A stretch of 61,376 bases of DNA from an uncultured Lachnospiraceae bacterium (GTDB lineage: Bacteria > Bacillota > Clostridia > Lachnospirales > Lachnospiraceae), in NCBI GenBank assembly GCA_910586585.1, contig CAJUKA010000018.1, forward strand, positions 1 to 61,376, given 5' to 3'. The notes beneath the pieces are model-generated. The model did not search any database. It was not told where the DNA came from and saw only the letters and a list, made by a program, of their open reading frames with translations. Of the stretch, positions 44,615 to 53,415 are shown piece by piece. The translations under genes and the position numbers were made by a program. How positions within the stretch are numbered: position 1 is the stretch's first letter; every line of letters starts with the position of its first letter.

Positions 44615-45272
44615 AGTCGAACGTTCTTTTCCTGCACCTGAATCACTAGCAGAGAAAGCAAGAAAAGCAAATGGGAAGTATGACAGGCAGGACGTGATAG
44701 AGCGGCTTAAGAGAGATTTTCATAATAAATGCTATATTTGTGAAATGAAAGAATTGCAGGATCCAAATGTGGAACATCTTTTACCACATAAAAACGGAAA
44801 ATACCCAGAACGGAAATTTGATTGGGAAAATCTTTTTTGGTCATGTGGGCATTGTAATGGGATTAAGAATAACAATAAGTATGATGAGGGAATTATTGAC
44901 TGCTGTAAACAAGACCCTGAGAAGTACTTGTATTTCCATCTTATAGATAATATTGTGGTTATTGATGTATCTGACATAAGAGATGAATTTCAAAATAGGA
45001 CAGCATTGTTAATAACAGAAGTGTTTTCTGTAAAAAATACGGGAATGAGGACATATACAAGTGATGAACGGCTGCGATTGCTTCAAAAAGAAATGAATAT
45101 ATTATATAAGCAGCTCGAAAAATTACATAATAATCCGGATTCTAAAGTGATATTGAGAACTATTTGTAGTTTGTTAAAGCGTGAATCTGCATTTGCGGCA
45201 TTTAAAAGATGTTATGTGAGGGAGCATGCAGACAAATACCCGCAATTGCAAAAATGTGTTTTGTTGGATTAA
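44607..45272 (+). CDS. ptuB: Septu-like HNH endonuclease (PtuB-type)
   Basis: The 221-residue protein has an HNH/zinc nuclease core: C42-x2-C45, EH at 56-57, C80-x2-C83 and a following N-x-N stretch (CYICE, VEHLLPHK, WSCGHCNGIKNN). It resembles the HNH endonucleases paired with PtuA and with retron-type ATPases. Paired with the overlapping upstream ATPase it should act as an anti-phage nuclease complex. Confidence 0.87.
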   Translation: MVKVERSFPAPESLAEKARKANGKYDRQDVIERLKRDFHNKCYICEMKELQDPNVEHLLPHKNGKYPERKFDWENLFWSCGHCNGIKNNNKYDEGIIDCCKQDPEKYLYFHLIDNIVVIDVSDIRDEFQNRTALLITEVFSVKNTGMRTYTSDERLRLLQKEMNILYKQLEKLHNNPDSKVILRTICSLLKRESAFAAFKRCYVREHADKYPQLQKCVLLD

Positions 45273-45317
45273 ATATAGAGATAGCAATATGACAAGGAAT
45301 TTTTAGAGGTAAATATC

Positions 45318-47852
45318 ATGGCAGAATTAAATTTAAAGCAAATTGTAGATAAGCTGAATACAGAATTTTCAGGAGATACCAGAAAACTTGTCTTTTGGTA
45401 TGATGAAAAAGGTGAGTTTGCAGAGGATATCGATGGAATTGGGCTTGCCAATGCAAAAGTATATAAACTGGAGCAGGGTAATCAGTTTTACACAAAGTAT
45501 TTCTTGGAAAAGGTGGATACTACCACAAATTATCTGGTATATGCGCCTTTTCCGAAACCTCCGGTATCTGAAAACCATTTGGAGGACACAATGCTCTATT
45601 CTAAAAGATTTTATGCCGATCGTGCGTCTCTTTTGTCGGTTGATTTGGGCATTGAGGAAAAATATAAGCCAATCATAGAAAAGCATATTAAATTTTTTGC
45701 AAATAAAGAAAGGACGCAGCGTTTCTATGATTTGGAGATAGAGAATTTCAATGAGGAAAATATCCTTACTGGACTTATGAGTGCTGTTTGTAAGACACGT
45801 ACCTGCTCTTTTGATGAAGTGCTCCGGGTACTGCTTACGGATGACACTTTAGAGGATAACAAGTTTATTGCAGATTTTGGTAAATTTGATTTGCTGGAAT
45901 CATTTTGGAAATATGTAGAGCAGCAGTTTGGTTATTCATCTCCTGCACCGACTTTGGAAAAGTTTGTGATTTCTATGTTTGTGACATATGCAGATCGATA
46001 TATCAGCACGGAACTTCCGAAGGGATGGAAAGGATTTGTTTCTTATAAATCTGGTAATATCATTGCATTCATGGATAACCTGATGAATAACGTGCTATAT
46101 AGGGATAGATATGATGAACTGTCAGCTTATGTAGTAGGGGTGTTGGATGCAGGAAAGATACTTTCAACGTATGAGCCGGAAGCTCTGGTTGAATGCGATT
46201 CCTTTGCAGAAATTGATATTATTCTGATACGCTGGATAAAAGAGAGACTGCTTGCAGAAGATTTGATTGCCAGACTGGATGATAAAAACTTGTGTGAAAT
46301 ATGCGAGATACGATCTAAGATGCACTTTGGAAGAAAGTACGCAAAGGTCTACCAGATGCTTAGTAATGCGTACTTTATCATCAGTCAGGCAAGCTATGCG
46401 CCGGTAGATGGATTCAAGAAGATTATAGATAATTATGTGGCAAGTGACTGCGTAATAGATTGCAGCTATAGGGCGTTCTATACGGACTATGATGAATTGG
46501 AGGATACATCCGGTTTAGAGGAACTTCGTGAACTTGTGGAAAATATTTATACAAATGAATATCTTGGAAAACTGTTACCTAAGTGGAATGATGGATTGAA
46601 GGAACAGGATGCACTTACAGTGATACCGTTACAGAGAGATTTCTTTCGTAAATATGTGCACTCTAATAAGGAGCGTACAGTAGTAATTATTTCAGACGGT
46701 ATGCGCTTTGAGGTTGGATGCGAGTTATATAAGCGGATGCAGGACAACCCTAAATGTAAGGATTCCTTATCTATTAAGCCAATGCTTAGTGTACTTCCAT
46801 CCTATACAAGACTTGGTATGGAGGCATTACTGCCACACAAGACATTAGAACTGACTGACGATTTTAAAGAGCTTGTGGATGGGAAGTATGCAGTTGATAC
46901 ATCAACAAGACAGGCAGTATTGCAGTCCTATGTACCCAAAAGCCGTTGTGTAAAGTACAGTGACATAAGAAACCTGAAAGGCATGGAGCTAAGAGAAATC
47001 TTTACATCACAGCAGGTGGTCTATATTTATCACGACCAGATTGATAATGCAGGGGAGAATACAGAGGATGAAGTATTTAGGGCTTGTACAAAAGCAGTAG
47101 ATGAGCTTTCAGAACTTATACAGAGAATATCAAACAGTGCAAACACCTACCGATTTATCGTGACATCTGATCACGGATTTATTTATAAGAGAAATCTGGT
47201 ACAACAGAGCGATAAGATAAGTACAGCAGAAGAGCCGGGCAAATTGAAAAAGCGCAGATATATTGTTGCAAAGGAGCCGGTAGTAGATGATGGCGTATTC
47301 AATATAGGATTGGGATATATGCTTGGCAATGAAGACGATAAGATCATATCTTACTCTTGCAGTACAAGCGTATTTTCTGCAAAAGGCAATGCCGGACTTA
47401 ATTATGTACATGGCGGTTCATCTCCACAGGAAATGTTAGTCCCGGTAATTGACATTAAGATGGACAAGGGTGCGGTGGAAACACGTACCGTTCAAATTAT
47501 GCTTGTGAGCCTGATACAGAAAATAACAAATCTGATTACTACGCTTAATTTTATTCAGTCAGAGCCAGTCAGTGATGTGGTAAAAGGAACGACATATAAG
47601 CTCTATTTTCTGTCAGAGGATAATGGAAATTCTTCCATAGAAAAGATTTCCAATGAAAACATTTATGTGGCAGATAAGAGAGAGGGAGATGTACAGAAAA
47701 GATTGTTCCGTATGCGTTTTACATTTAAGAACAAGAAATATGACAAGAGCAAAAAGTACTATTTGGTGGCTTATGATGAAAGTAATGATGTGGAAGTGTT
47801 CCGGCACGAAGTTATCATGGATGTGGCGTTTGCAAATGATTTTGGATTTTAA
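45318..47852 (+). CDS. pglZ: BREX alkaline-phosphatase-family protein PglZ
   Basis: The 844-residue protein carries the PglZ domain of the alkaline phosphatase superfamily: VIISDGMRFE at about 456-466 and TSDHGFIYKR at about 615-625 supply metal-binding Asp and His residues. PglZ is the signature component of all BREX types. In a standard type 1 operon it follows pglX directly; here about 5 kb of extra genes intervene. A 158-base hairpin element begins immediately after its stop codon. Confidence 0.95.
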   Translation: MAELNLKQIVDKLNTEFSGDTRKLVFWYDEKGEFAEDIDGIGLANAKVYKLEQGNQFYTKYFLEKVDTTTNYLVYAPFPKPPVSENHLEDTMLYSKRFYADRASLLSVDLGIEEKYKPIIEKHIKFFANKERTQRFYDLEIENFNEENILTGLMSAVCKTRTCSFDEVLRVLLTDDTLEDNKFIADFGKFDLLESFWKYVEQQFGYSSPAPTLEKFVISMFVTYADRYISTELPKGWKGFVSYKSGNIIAFMDNLMNNVLYRDRYDELSAYVVGVLDAGKILSTYEPEALVECDSFAEIDIILIRWIKERLLAEDLIARLDDKNLCEICEIRSKMHFGRKYAKVYQMLSNAYFIISQASYAPVDGFKKIIDNYVASDCVIDCSYRAFYTDYDELEDTSGLEELRELVENIYTNEYLGKLLPKWNDGLKEQDALTVIPLQRDFFRKYVHSNKERTVVIISDGMRFEVGCELYKRMQDNPKCKDSLSIKPMLSVLPSYTRLGMEALLPHKTLELTDDFKELVDGKYAVDTSTRQAVLQSYVPKSRCVKYSDIRNLKGMELREIFTSQQVVYIYHDQIDNAGENTEDEVFRACTKAVDELSELIQRISNSANTYRFIVTSDHGFIYKRNLVQQSDKISTAEEPGKLKKRRYIVAKEPVVDDGVFNIGLGYMLGNEDDKIISYSCSTSVFSAKGNAGLNYVHGGSSPQEMLVPVIDIKMDKGAVETRTVQIMLVSLIQKITNLITTLNFIQSEPVSDVVKGTTYKLYFLSEDNGNSSIEKISNENIYVADKREGDVQKRLFRMRFTFKNKKYDKSKKYYLVAYDESNDVEVFRHEVIMDVAFANDFGF

Positions 47853-48010
47853 GGGACTGTTCAGAAATAACATGTGCAGATTGCGCAGGATATTTCTTCG
47901 AGGGTACATATCAAAAAACGTAGGCGTAGCGGGCTACGGCGAGGCTTTTTGATATGTGCAATCGGAGAAATAGACAAGTCAAGATGTGCAGGTTATTTTT
48001 GAACAGTTCC
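47853..48010. mobile_element. 158-base MITE-like hairpin between pglZ and brxL
   Basis: The whole segment folds back on itself with arms of about 75 bases. The termini are GGGACTGTTCAGAAATAAC and the reverse complement of GGAACTGTTCAAAAATAAC; the inner arms ACATATCAAAAA and TTTTTGATATGT (47907-47958) are exact; the tip is GTAGCgGGCTAC. TAA borders both sides. It has no coding capacity. A miniature inverted-repeat transposable element is the best reading; it may also act as an RNA processing or attenuation structure in the operon. Confidence 0.7.
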
Positions 48011-48030
48011 TAAGTAAAGGCGGTGGCAGC

Positions 48031-50085
48031 ATGAGCGATTTTCAATATGAAGGCGATACGGAGCTTTTGGAAAAATTGCAGAGAAACTTTGCCGGGAAGA
48101 TAGTGCGAAAAGACCTTACAAAAAGAATAAAAGAAGGAGCAAATGTTCCGGTATATGTATTGGAATATTTGCTTGGTATGTATTGTTCATCATTGGATGA
48201 GGATGAAATAGAGGCTGGTGTGGAAACGGTAAAAAGGATACTGGCAGAGAATTATGTCAGACCGGATGAAGCACAGAAAATTATTGCAAAGCTGCGTGAA
48301 AAGGGAACGTATACTGTAATTGACCGTGTATCTGTACATCTGAATATCAGGGAAGATAGTTACGAAGCTGAGTTTTCAAATTTAGGGATAAAGCAAGTTC
48401 CAATTGCAGAAAGCTATATCCGGGATTATGAAAGACTATTATGTGGTGGTATCTGGTGTATAGTCCAGATGGAATATTACTATGATGAGGCTGATAAAAA
48501 CCGTTCTCCGTTTTTGATTCATAAGCTCACACCGATTCAGATGCCAAGCCTTGACTTTGATGAAGTGAAAGAAGCAAGGGAAAATTTCACGGATGATGAA
48601 TGGATAGATGTGGTACTTAGAAGTGTGGGTATGGAGCCGTCACAATTTGACAAGCGTGTGAAATGGCTGCATCTTGCACGCCTTATTCCACTTGTAGAAA
48701 ATAATTACAATCTTGTGGAGTTAGGACCGAGAGGGACTGGCAAATCACATATTTACAAAGAAATCAGTCCTAACAGTATTTTGGTGTCTGGCGGTCAGAC
48801 AACCGTGGCAAATTTATTTTATAACATGGGAACAAAGCAGGTCGGTCTTGTGGGAATGTGGGACTGCGTTGCTTTTGATGAAGTTGCGGGCATTAAGTTC
48901 AAGGATCAGGATGGAGTCCAGATTATGAAAGACTATATGGCATCCGGTTCTTTTGCCAGAGGTAAAGAGGAAAAGAATGCTTACGCTTCAATGGTATTTG
49001 TCGGCAATATCAATCAGAGTGTAGATGCAATATTAAAGACTTCACACTTGTTTGAGCCTTTCCCGGAGAGCATGGGAAACGATACGGCATTTTTAGACCG
49101 TATCCATTGCTATACTCCGGGATGGGAAATACCTAAGTACAGACCGGAGTTCTTTACGAATGATTACGGTTTTATCACAGATTATTTTTCGGAAATCATG
49201 CGTGAACTTAGAAAAATCTCATATGCAGATGCCTACACGCATTATTACAGACTGGGGAATAATTTGAATCAGCGAGATGTAATTGCAGTAAAGAAAACGG
49301 TATCCGGTATGATTAAGCTCATTCATCCGGATGGAAAGTTTGATAAGGAAAGCGTTGAGGAAATCCTACGTTTTGCGCTTGAAATGAGGCGAAGAGTAAA
49401 AGAACAGCAAAAGAAAATTGGCGGTATGGAGTTTTATGATGTCAATTTCGCCTACATAGATAATGAGACATTTTCAGAGGAATATGTACCAGTACCAGAG
49501 CAAGGAGGCAGTAAACTTATTCCTGAAGGCATGAGTAAACCGGGACACGTATATACAGTTGGTCACAATAAATCTGGTATGCTTGGTGTCTATAAGATGG
49601 AAATGCAGATGACCGCTGGAAATGGTAAGTTTGAAAAGACCGGATTGGGTACAGATAGAGAAGCGAAGGAAGCCGTGGATACGGCATATCGCTATCTGAA
49701 AGCAAATGCGAAATCAATTAGTGGTTCAATCAGTCTTACTACTAAGGATTATATTATGGATGTGCAGGATATGAATGGTATTGGAATGACAAAAAACCTG
49801 TCTCTTGCTTCTGTAGTTGCGATTTGTTCTGTTGCATTAGGAAAGTCAGTAGTAAGCAGTGCGGTTGTTCTTGGGGATTTCAGTATTGGCGGTACTGTTA
49901 TGAAGGTAGAAGAACTTGCGAATACGCTTCAAGTATGCTTGGATAGTGGGGCAAAGAAAGTACTTTTACCAATAACATCTGCTGTTGATTTGGGAAGTGT
50001 ACCGGCAGAGCTGATTGGATGCTTTAATCTTATTTTTTACAACAGTGTTGAGGATGCAGTGTTTAAAGCATTGGGTGTGGAATAA
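48031..50085 (+). CDS. brxL: BREX Lon-like protein BrxL
   Basis: The 684-residue protein has an AAA+ core with Walker A GPRGTGKS at 232-239 and a C-terminal Lon-protease-like domain (from about 560; VAICSVALGKSVVSSAVVLGD). BrxL is the terminal core gene of type 1 BREX. ATG 48031 with AAAGGCGGTGG upstream is preferred; an earlier ATG at 47986 lies within the hairpin element. Confidence 0.94.
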   Translation: MSDFQYEGDTELLEKLQRNFAGKIVRKDLTKRIKEGANVPVYVLEYLLGMYCSSLDEDEIEAGVETVKRILAENYVRPDEAQKIIAKLREKGTYTVIDRVSVHLNIREDSYEAEFSNLGIKQVPIAESYIRDYERLLCGGIWCIVQMEYYYDEADKNRSPFLIHKLTPIQMPSLDFDEVKEARENFTDDEWIDVVLRSVGMEPSQFDKRVKWLHLARLIPLVENNYNLVELGPRGTGKSHIYKEISPNSILVSGGQTTVANLFYNMGTKQVGLVGMWDCVAFDEVAGIKFKDQDGVQIMKDYMASGSFARGKEEKNAYASMVFVGNINQSVDAILKTSHLFEPFPESMGNDTAFLDRIHCYTPGWEIPKYRPEFFTNDYGFITDYFSEIMRELRKISYADAYTHYYRLGNNLNQRDVIAVKKTVSGMIKLIHPDGKFDKESVEEILRFALEMRRRVKEQQKKIGGMEFYDVNFAYIDNETFSEEYVPVPEQGGSKLIPEGMSKPGHVYTVGHNKSGMLGVYKMEMQMTAGNGKFEKTGLGTDREAKEAVDTAYRYLKANAKSISGSISLTTKDYIMDVQDMNGIGMTKNLSLASVVAICSVALGKSVVSSAVVLGDFSIGGTVMKVEELANTLQVCLDSGAKKVLLPITSAVDLGSVPAELIGCFNLIFYNSVEDAVFKALGVE

Positions 50086-50230
50086 GTACTTCAAGAACTT
50101 AGTGTTTGTGAACGTTGGGGAACATCTGCGGTGTAAAAGATATTATTACTGTTAGTGTCATAAAAGAATCTGATGTAGTATGACGGAAGATAAGTATTAA
50201 AAGTTAAGTAGCTGGGATGCAACACTTGAA

Positions 50231-50683
50231 TTGCTTTGGATATTTAAAGACTGGGTTGAAAATAATAGAGGATGGGATGAAGTATTATCCGCTTCCACAA
50301 GTAAAGGGGAAAAGTCGTTACAAAGATTTTTACATCTTTCGGGGAAATATTATTGCAGCCAAAATAACATAGACATGACTTTTGAGACAAATGAAGGTCC
50401 GGGTCCGGTTGATTTGAAGATGAGCAGAGGAAACGACAAGACTGTTGTTGAGATAAAACTCTCTTCAAATGCTGACTATATTCATGGATATGAAGAACAG
50501 ATTGAGCAATATGTCAAAGCAGAAGGAACAACACAAAGGGTATTTGTGTATGTGAAAGTTGGAAATCCTGGACGAGATAAAAGGATAGAGGAACTTCATG
50601 CATCAAGACTGAATAATGGGGAAAATCCGAGGGAACTTTTTATCATAGATTCTCAAGAACAAACATCAGCGAGTAAGAGATAA
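50231..50683 (+). CDS. PD-(D/E)XK nuclease-like protein, possibly 5'-truncated
   Basis: The 150-residue product has the nuclease core D61...E74-I-K76 (GPVDLKM, then VVEIKLSSN) and a following QIEQY. No ATG or convincing ribosome site is found; TTG 50231 is the first start after an in-frame stop near 50207. Several residues upstream of TTG (WDATLELLWIF) read like coding sequence, so it may be the C-terminal part of a longer protein. It follows brxL by 145 bases. Confidence 0.55.
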   Translation: MLWIFKDWVENNRGWDEVLSASTSKGEKSLQRFLHLSGKYYCSQNNIDMTFETNEGPGPVDLKMSRGNDKTVVEIKLSSNADYIHGYEEQIEQYVKAEGTTQRVFVYVKVGNPGRDKRIEELHASRLNNGENPRELFIIDSQEQTSASKR

Positions 50684-50695
50684 TATATTATTAAC

Positions 50696-50720
50696 AATTG
50701 TGCAGACGGTCTGCACAATT
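50696..50720. repeat. 25-base palindrome upstream of the DUF1016 nuclease gene
   Basis: AATTGTGCAGAC and GTCTGCACAATT form exact 12-base arms around a single G. A near-identical palindrome lies right after the gene at 51749-51771. The pair frames the gene like cassette boundaries. Confidence 0.8.
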
Positions 50721-50735
50721 TGGAAGGAAGGTAGT

Positions 50736-51749
50736 ATGCTTATAACATCGAATGAGTATTTGCAAGCAGTACAAGAAATAAATGATTATGTGAATCAGGC
50801 TAAATATAGAGCATCCGTTAGTGTGAATAGTGAAGTGCTGAAAACAAACTTGTTCATTGGAAGTGTGATTATTCGTAACTCCGAATGGGGTAATAAATTC
50901 GTTGATAATTTATCTAAGGATATGAGGATGAAATATCCCGGTGCAAAAGGGTATTCTGTTCGAAATTTAAAGTATATGAAGAAGTTTGCACGGATTTTCG
51001 CTGAGGATGATGTGGATAAGTATGGATTGGCAAGGATTACTTGGAGCCATCATCAAGTGTTGATGAGTAAGGTGTCAAGCCAAGAAGAATATGTATGGTA
51101 TTTGGAAAAAACTTTAGAGCATGGATGGTCGGTAGATGAATTGGCATCCCAAGTGAAGGGCCAGTTGTATGAGAGGCAAGTTGTGGCAAATAAGATTTCA
51201 AATTTTGAAAACAGATTGCCTATTGAACAAAAGGATATTGTTATAAGTACTATGAAAGATCCATATATGTTTGATTTTATCAATTATACAGAGGATATGT
51301 TGGAAACAGATATAGAAAATGAGTTGGTAAGGAATGTTACTTCGCTATTGATGGAATTAGGAACCGGTTTTGCTTTTATGGGACAGCAATATCATCTTGA
51401 GATTGGCGGAAAAGATTTTTATATTGATCTTCTTTTCTATAATACAAAGCTTAGATGTTATGTGGCGATTGATTTAAAGATAGGTGATTTTAAACCGGAG
51501 CAAGCAGGGAAAATGAATTTCTATTTGTCAGCTCTGGACGATTTGGTTAAATCTCCAGACGATAATCCATCTGTTGGACTAATATTATGTAGAGATGAGA
51601 ATAGAACCATTGCAGAATATGCGTTAAGAGATATGTCGAAACCTATTGGTGTAAGCGAATATCATTTGTGTACAGATCTTCCGCTGGATTTGAAAAGTGC
51701 TTTACCAGATCCGGAGGAGATTAGGAGTAGGATTGATATGAAAAAATAA
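50736..51749 (+). CDS. DUF1016 (YhcG-like) PD-(D/E)XK nuclease domain protein
   Basis: The 337-residue protein has the N-terminal DUF1016 helical domain (about 1-150; SVIIRNSEWGNKFVDNLS-type segment) and the C-terminal nuclease-like domain with GKDFYIDLLFYN then YVAIDLKIG. Proteins of this family are common next to restriction and BREX genes; their role is unclear. ATG 50736 follows GGAAGGAAGG. It is the last gene of element 2 and is flanked by matching palindromes. Confidence 0.85.
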   Translation: MLITSNEYLQAVQEINDYVNQAKYRASVSVNSEVLKTNLFIGSVIIRNSEWGNKFVDNLSKDMRMKYPGAKGYSVRNLKYMKKFARIFAEDDVDKYGLARITWSHHQVLMSKVSSQEEYVWYLEKTLEHGWSVDELASQVKGQLYERQVVANKISNFENRLPIEQKDIVISTMKDPYMFDFINYTEDMLETDIENELVRNVTSLLMELGTGFAFMGQQYHLEIGGKDFYIDLLFYNTKLRCYVAIDLKIGDFKPEQAGKMNFYLSALDDLVKSPDDNPSVGLILCRDENRTIAEYALRDMSKPIGVSEYHLCTDLPLDLKSALPDPEEIRSRIDMKK

Positions 51750-51771
51750 ATTGTGCAGACCGTCTGCACAA
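51749..51771. repeat. Palindrome downstream of the DUF1016 nuclease gene
   Basis: TTGTGCAGAC and GTCTGCACAA (51751-51771) surround a single C. It is the twin of the palindrome at 50696-50720 and overlaps the last base of the stop codon. It could also serve as a terminator stem, though no T run follows. Confidence 0.8.
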
Positions 51772-51792
51772 ATGAATTTAGAAAGAGTTTTA

Positions 51793-51817
51793 TGATAACA
51801 CCATGATAACAAAAAAT
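51793..51817 (+). repeat. Element 2 right-end arm-type repeat
   Basis: TGATAACACC and ATGATAACAAAAA match the left-end repeat at 23712-23736 in the same orientation, about 100 bases inside the right attachment site. Confidence 0.6.
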
Positions 51818-51913
51818 CCAAAAACCTCAGATACAAGGTGCATATCAAAGAAAAAACCACCGAAAAAGCCCTGAAAATTACACAAAATCACCCTGATTCT
51901 CACCACAGAAAAC

Positions 51914-51967
51914 CGTGAGGGTGGCAGGACTGTTGGGTCTGGTCGTGTGGCTACTATCATCGAGTAA
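51914..51967 (+). pseudogene. Third tuf 3' tail: attachment site at the element 2/element 3 junction
   Basis: These 54 bases again encode REGGRTVGSGRVATIIE and a stop, preceded by unrelated sequence. The first half is identical to the second copy (23576), while the end and the downstream region resemble tuf itself. The mixture points to recombination within the tail during successive integrations. Confidence 0.92.
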
Positions 51968-51989
51968 TTACAATTTATTCAGTAAAATC

Positions 51990-52022
51990 AAGGCTTTCGG
52001 GGGTTTCTCCGAAAGCCTTTTT
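51990..52022 (+). terminator. Terminator accompanying the third tuf tail
   Basis: AAGGCTTTCGG and CCGAAAGCCTTTTT form a hairpin nearly identical to the tuf terminator at 12755-12787. Confidence 0.9.
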
Positions 52023-52048
52023 ACATGGAAAGCTATATTGTATGTTGC

Positions 52049-52078
52049 TTGTGCTTCTATAATGCTTCTAAAATATTT
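52049..52078 (+). repeat. Element 3 left-end arm-type repeat
   Basis: TTGTGCTTCTA and ATGCTTCTAAAA form a tandem block homologous to the element 1 repeat but with GCTTCTA in place of GGTTCTA. The matching right end lies beyond the window. Confidence 0.55.
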
Positions 52079-52124
52079 GGAAATTTTGAAATGTTAGGAT
52101 TATGATTCTATATTTGGGAGTGTA

Positions 52125-53345
52125 TTATCCTAATAATTCTTTGTTTTTCTGAATATATTCTTTCCAGACCGCTTCTCGGTCTTTCTTGTGTGTGTTCTCG
52201 TATTTTTCGGTATATTCATCATGCAGCTTCTTTAACTGTTCCATTAATGGAGTATCATTAGGAACTTTGCCACGCCGGATGCGTCCGTAAAGTTTGTTGT
52301 AGGATTTGGTAAACTCCTGATGGATTGGGTGCTGGAATAGTTTTTCTTTATAAGTTTTTCTCACACCTACTTCGCTGCAGGTTGCAGAAGTATTTTTATA
52401 AATACGACTGCAATACATCTGATCGGAAGAGTGCTTTGTCTGAAAATATCCATTACATAATTTGCATTTCCGGATTACCATTTCGTCGGACATCATAATA
52501 GACAGTCCAATATGAAGGAATTGTGCAAACGATGTGATATGATAATCCTGCGTATCTGTATCCAGTAGTTTTTTTGAAAATAATTCAAAGTAAGAACTCC
52601 ATGCGGGGGTATTATTATCAAAAATATTCTTTAGATAATCCTCATTAATTGGAAAATCAAAAGCGTCCATATAGAAATTGGATTTATTCAGTATTTTACA
52701 GTATGAATGATATAATTCCGCTGAGGTAGTGCTTGGTACGGAAGCATTGTCGGTATATGGTTCAATAAATACGGATTGGGTATATTCTCTTGCCTGTTCA
52801 TAGGAAGATTTTAAATGTAGCAGTTCTTGTAAGAGAACTGTTATTTTGGCTGAAAACTGTGATACAGTTTCTTCATACGAACAGGATTTTTCAGCGTAAA
52901 GATACAATGAATGGAGCAACGCATAGTAGTATGGATAAAGATAAGCAAGTACAGGGTGCGGATCAAAGCACTCTTTTAAAATGTCCAAAACAGAGCTTGC
53001 GGCATCACTGAATGCTTTATCGTCAAAATCTTTAATAAAGTTGTCTATCTTATTAATAAGCTTGTCCTTTTGCATATCAGGTTTTATTCCAAACAAACCA
53101 ATAGATGATAAGAGCAGGTCGAAAGTCTTGTCAAGATTTTCTTTCGTTTCCGTATCATAATCAAGGATTTCCAGCCAATTAGAAAGTATGGAGCGATTTG
53201 TTCCTAATGCTTCCTGATGTGGATTGTTGTCTATGTCGTTATAAGTTAATATAAGCGATTCTGAATAATCTGACTTTTTAATGCGATATACAAGAGGAGA
53301 GAACAAAAGTTCTTGCTTTATTGTATTAATAGAATATAGATTCAT
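52125..53345 (-). CDS. Zinc-finger protein divergent from xis-int (DUF6076-like), element 3
   Basis: The 406-residue protein is homologous to that at 23833-25065, most clearly in the C-terminal third (RKCKLCNGYFQTKHSSDQMYC, then the charged tail DREAVWKEYIQKNKELL). The N-terminal two thirds have diverged strongly. The conserved cysteines suggest a zinc-dependent DNA-binding domain at the C-terminus. It probably controls the divergent xis-int promoter. Confidence 0.7.
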   Translation of the reverse strand: MNLYSINTIKQELLFSPLVYRIKKSDYSESLILTYNDIDNNPHQEALGTNRSILSNWLEILDYDTETKENLDKTFDLLLSSIGLFGIKPDMQKDKLINKIDNFIKDFDDKAFSDAASSVLDILKECFDPHPVLAYLYPYYYALLHSLYLYAEKSCSYEETVSQFSAKITVLLQELLHLKSSYEQAREYTQSVFIEPYTDNASVPSTTSAELYHSYCKILNKSNFYMDAFDFPINEDYLKNIFDNNTPAWSSYFELFSKKLLDTDTQDYHITSFAQFLHIGLSIMMSDEMVIRKCKLCNGYFQTKHSSDQMYCSRIYKNTSATCSEVGVRKTYKEKLFQHPIHQEFTKSYNKLYGRIRRGKVPNDTPLMEQLKKLHDEYTEKYENTHKKDREAVWKEYIQKNKELLG

Positions 53346-53415
53346 GTAAAACCTCCTTTTTGATTACGTCAAATAATATTTTAACATAAAGATACAAAAA
53401 TATCAATAAAATAGC

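Noticed and set aside
43472..45272. A retron of the Ec78 type, since PtuA/PtuB-like proteins are retron effectors
   Set aside because: No reverse transcriptase gene and no recognisable msr-msd structure occur in the neighbouring sequence, so a stand-alone Septu-like pair is the better reading.
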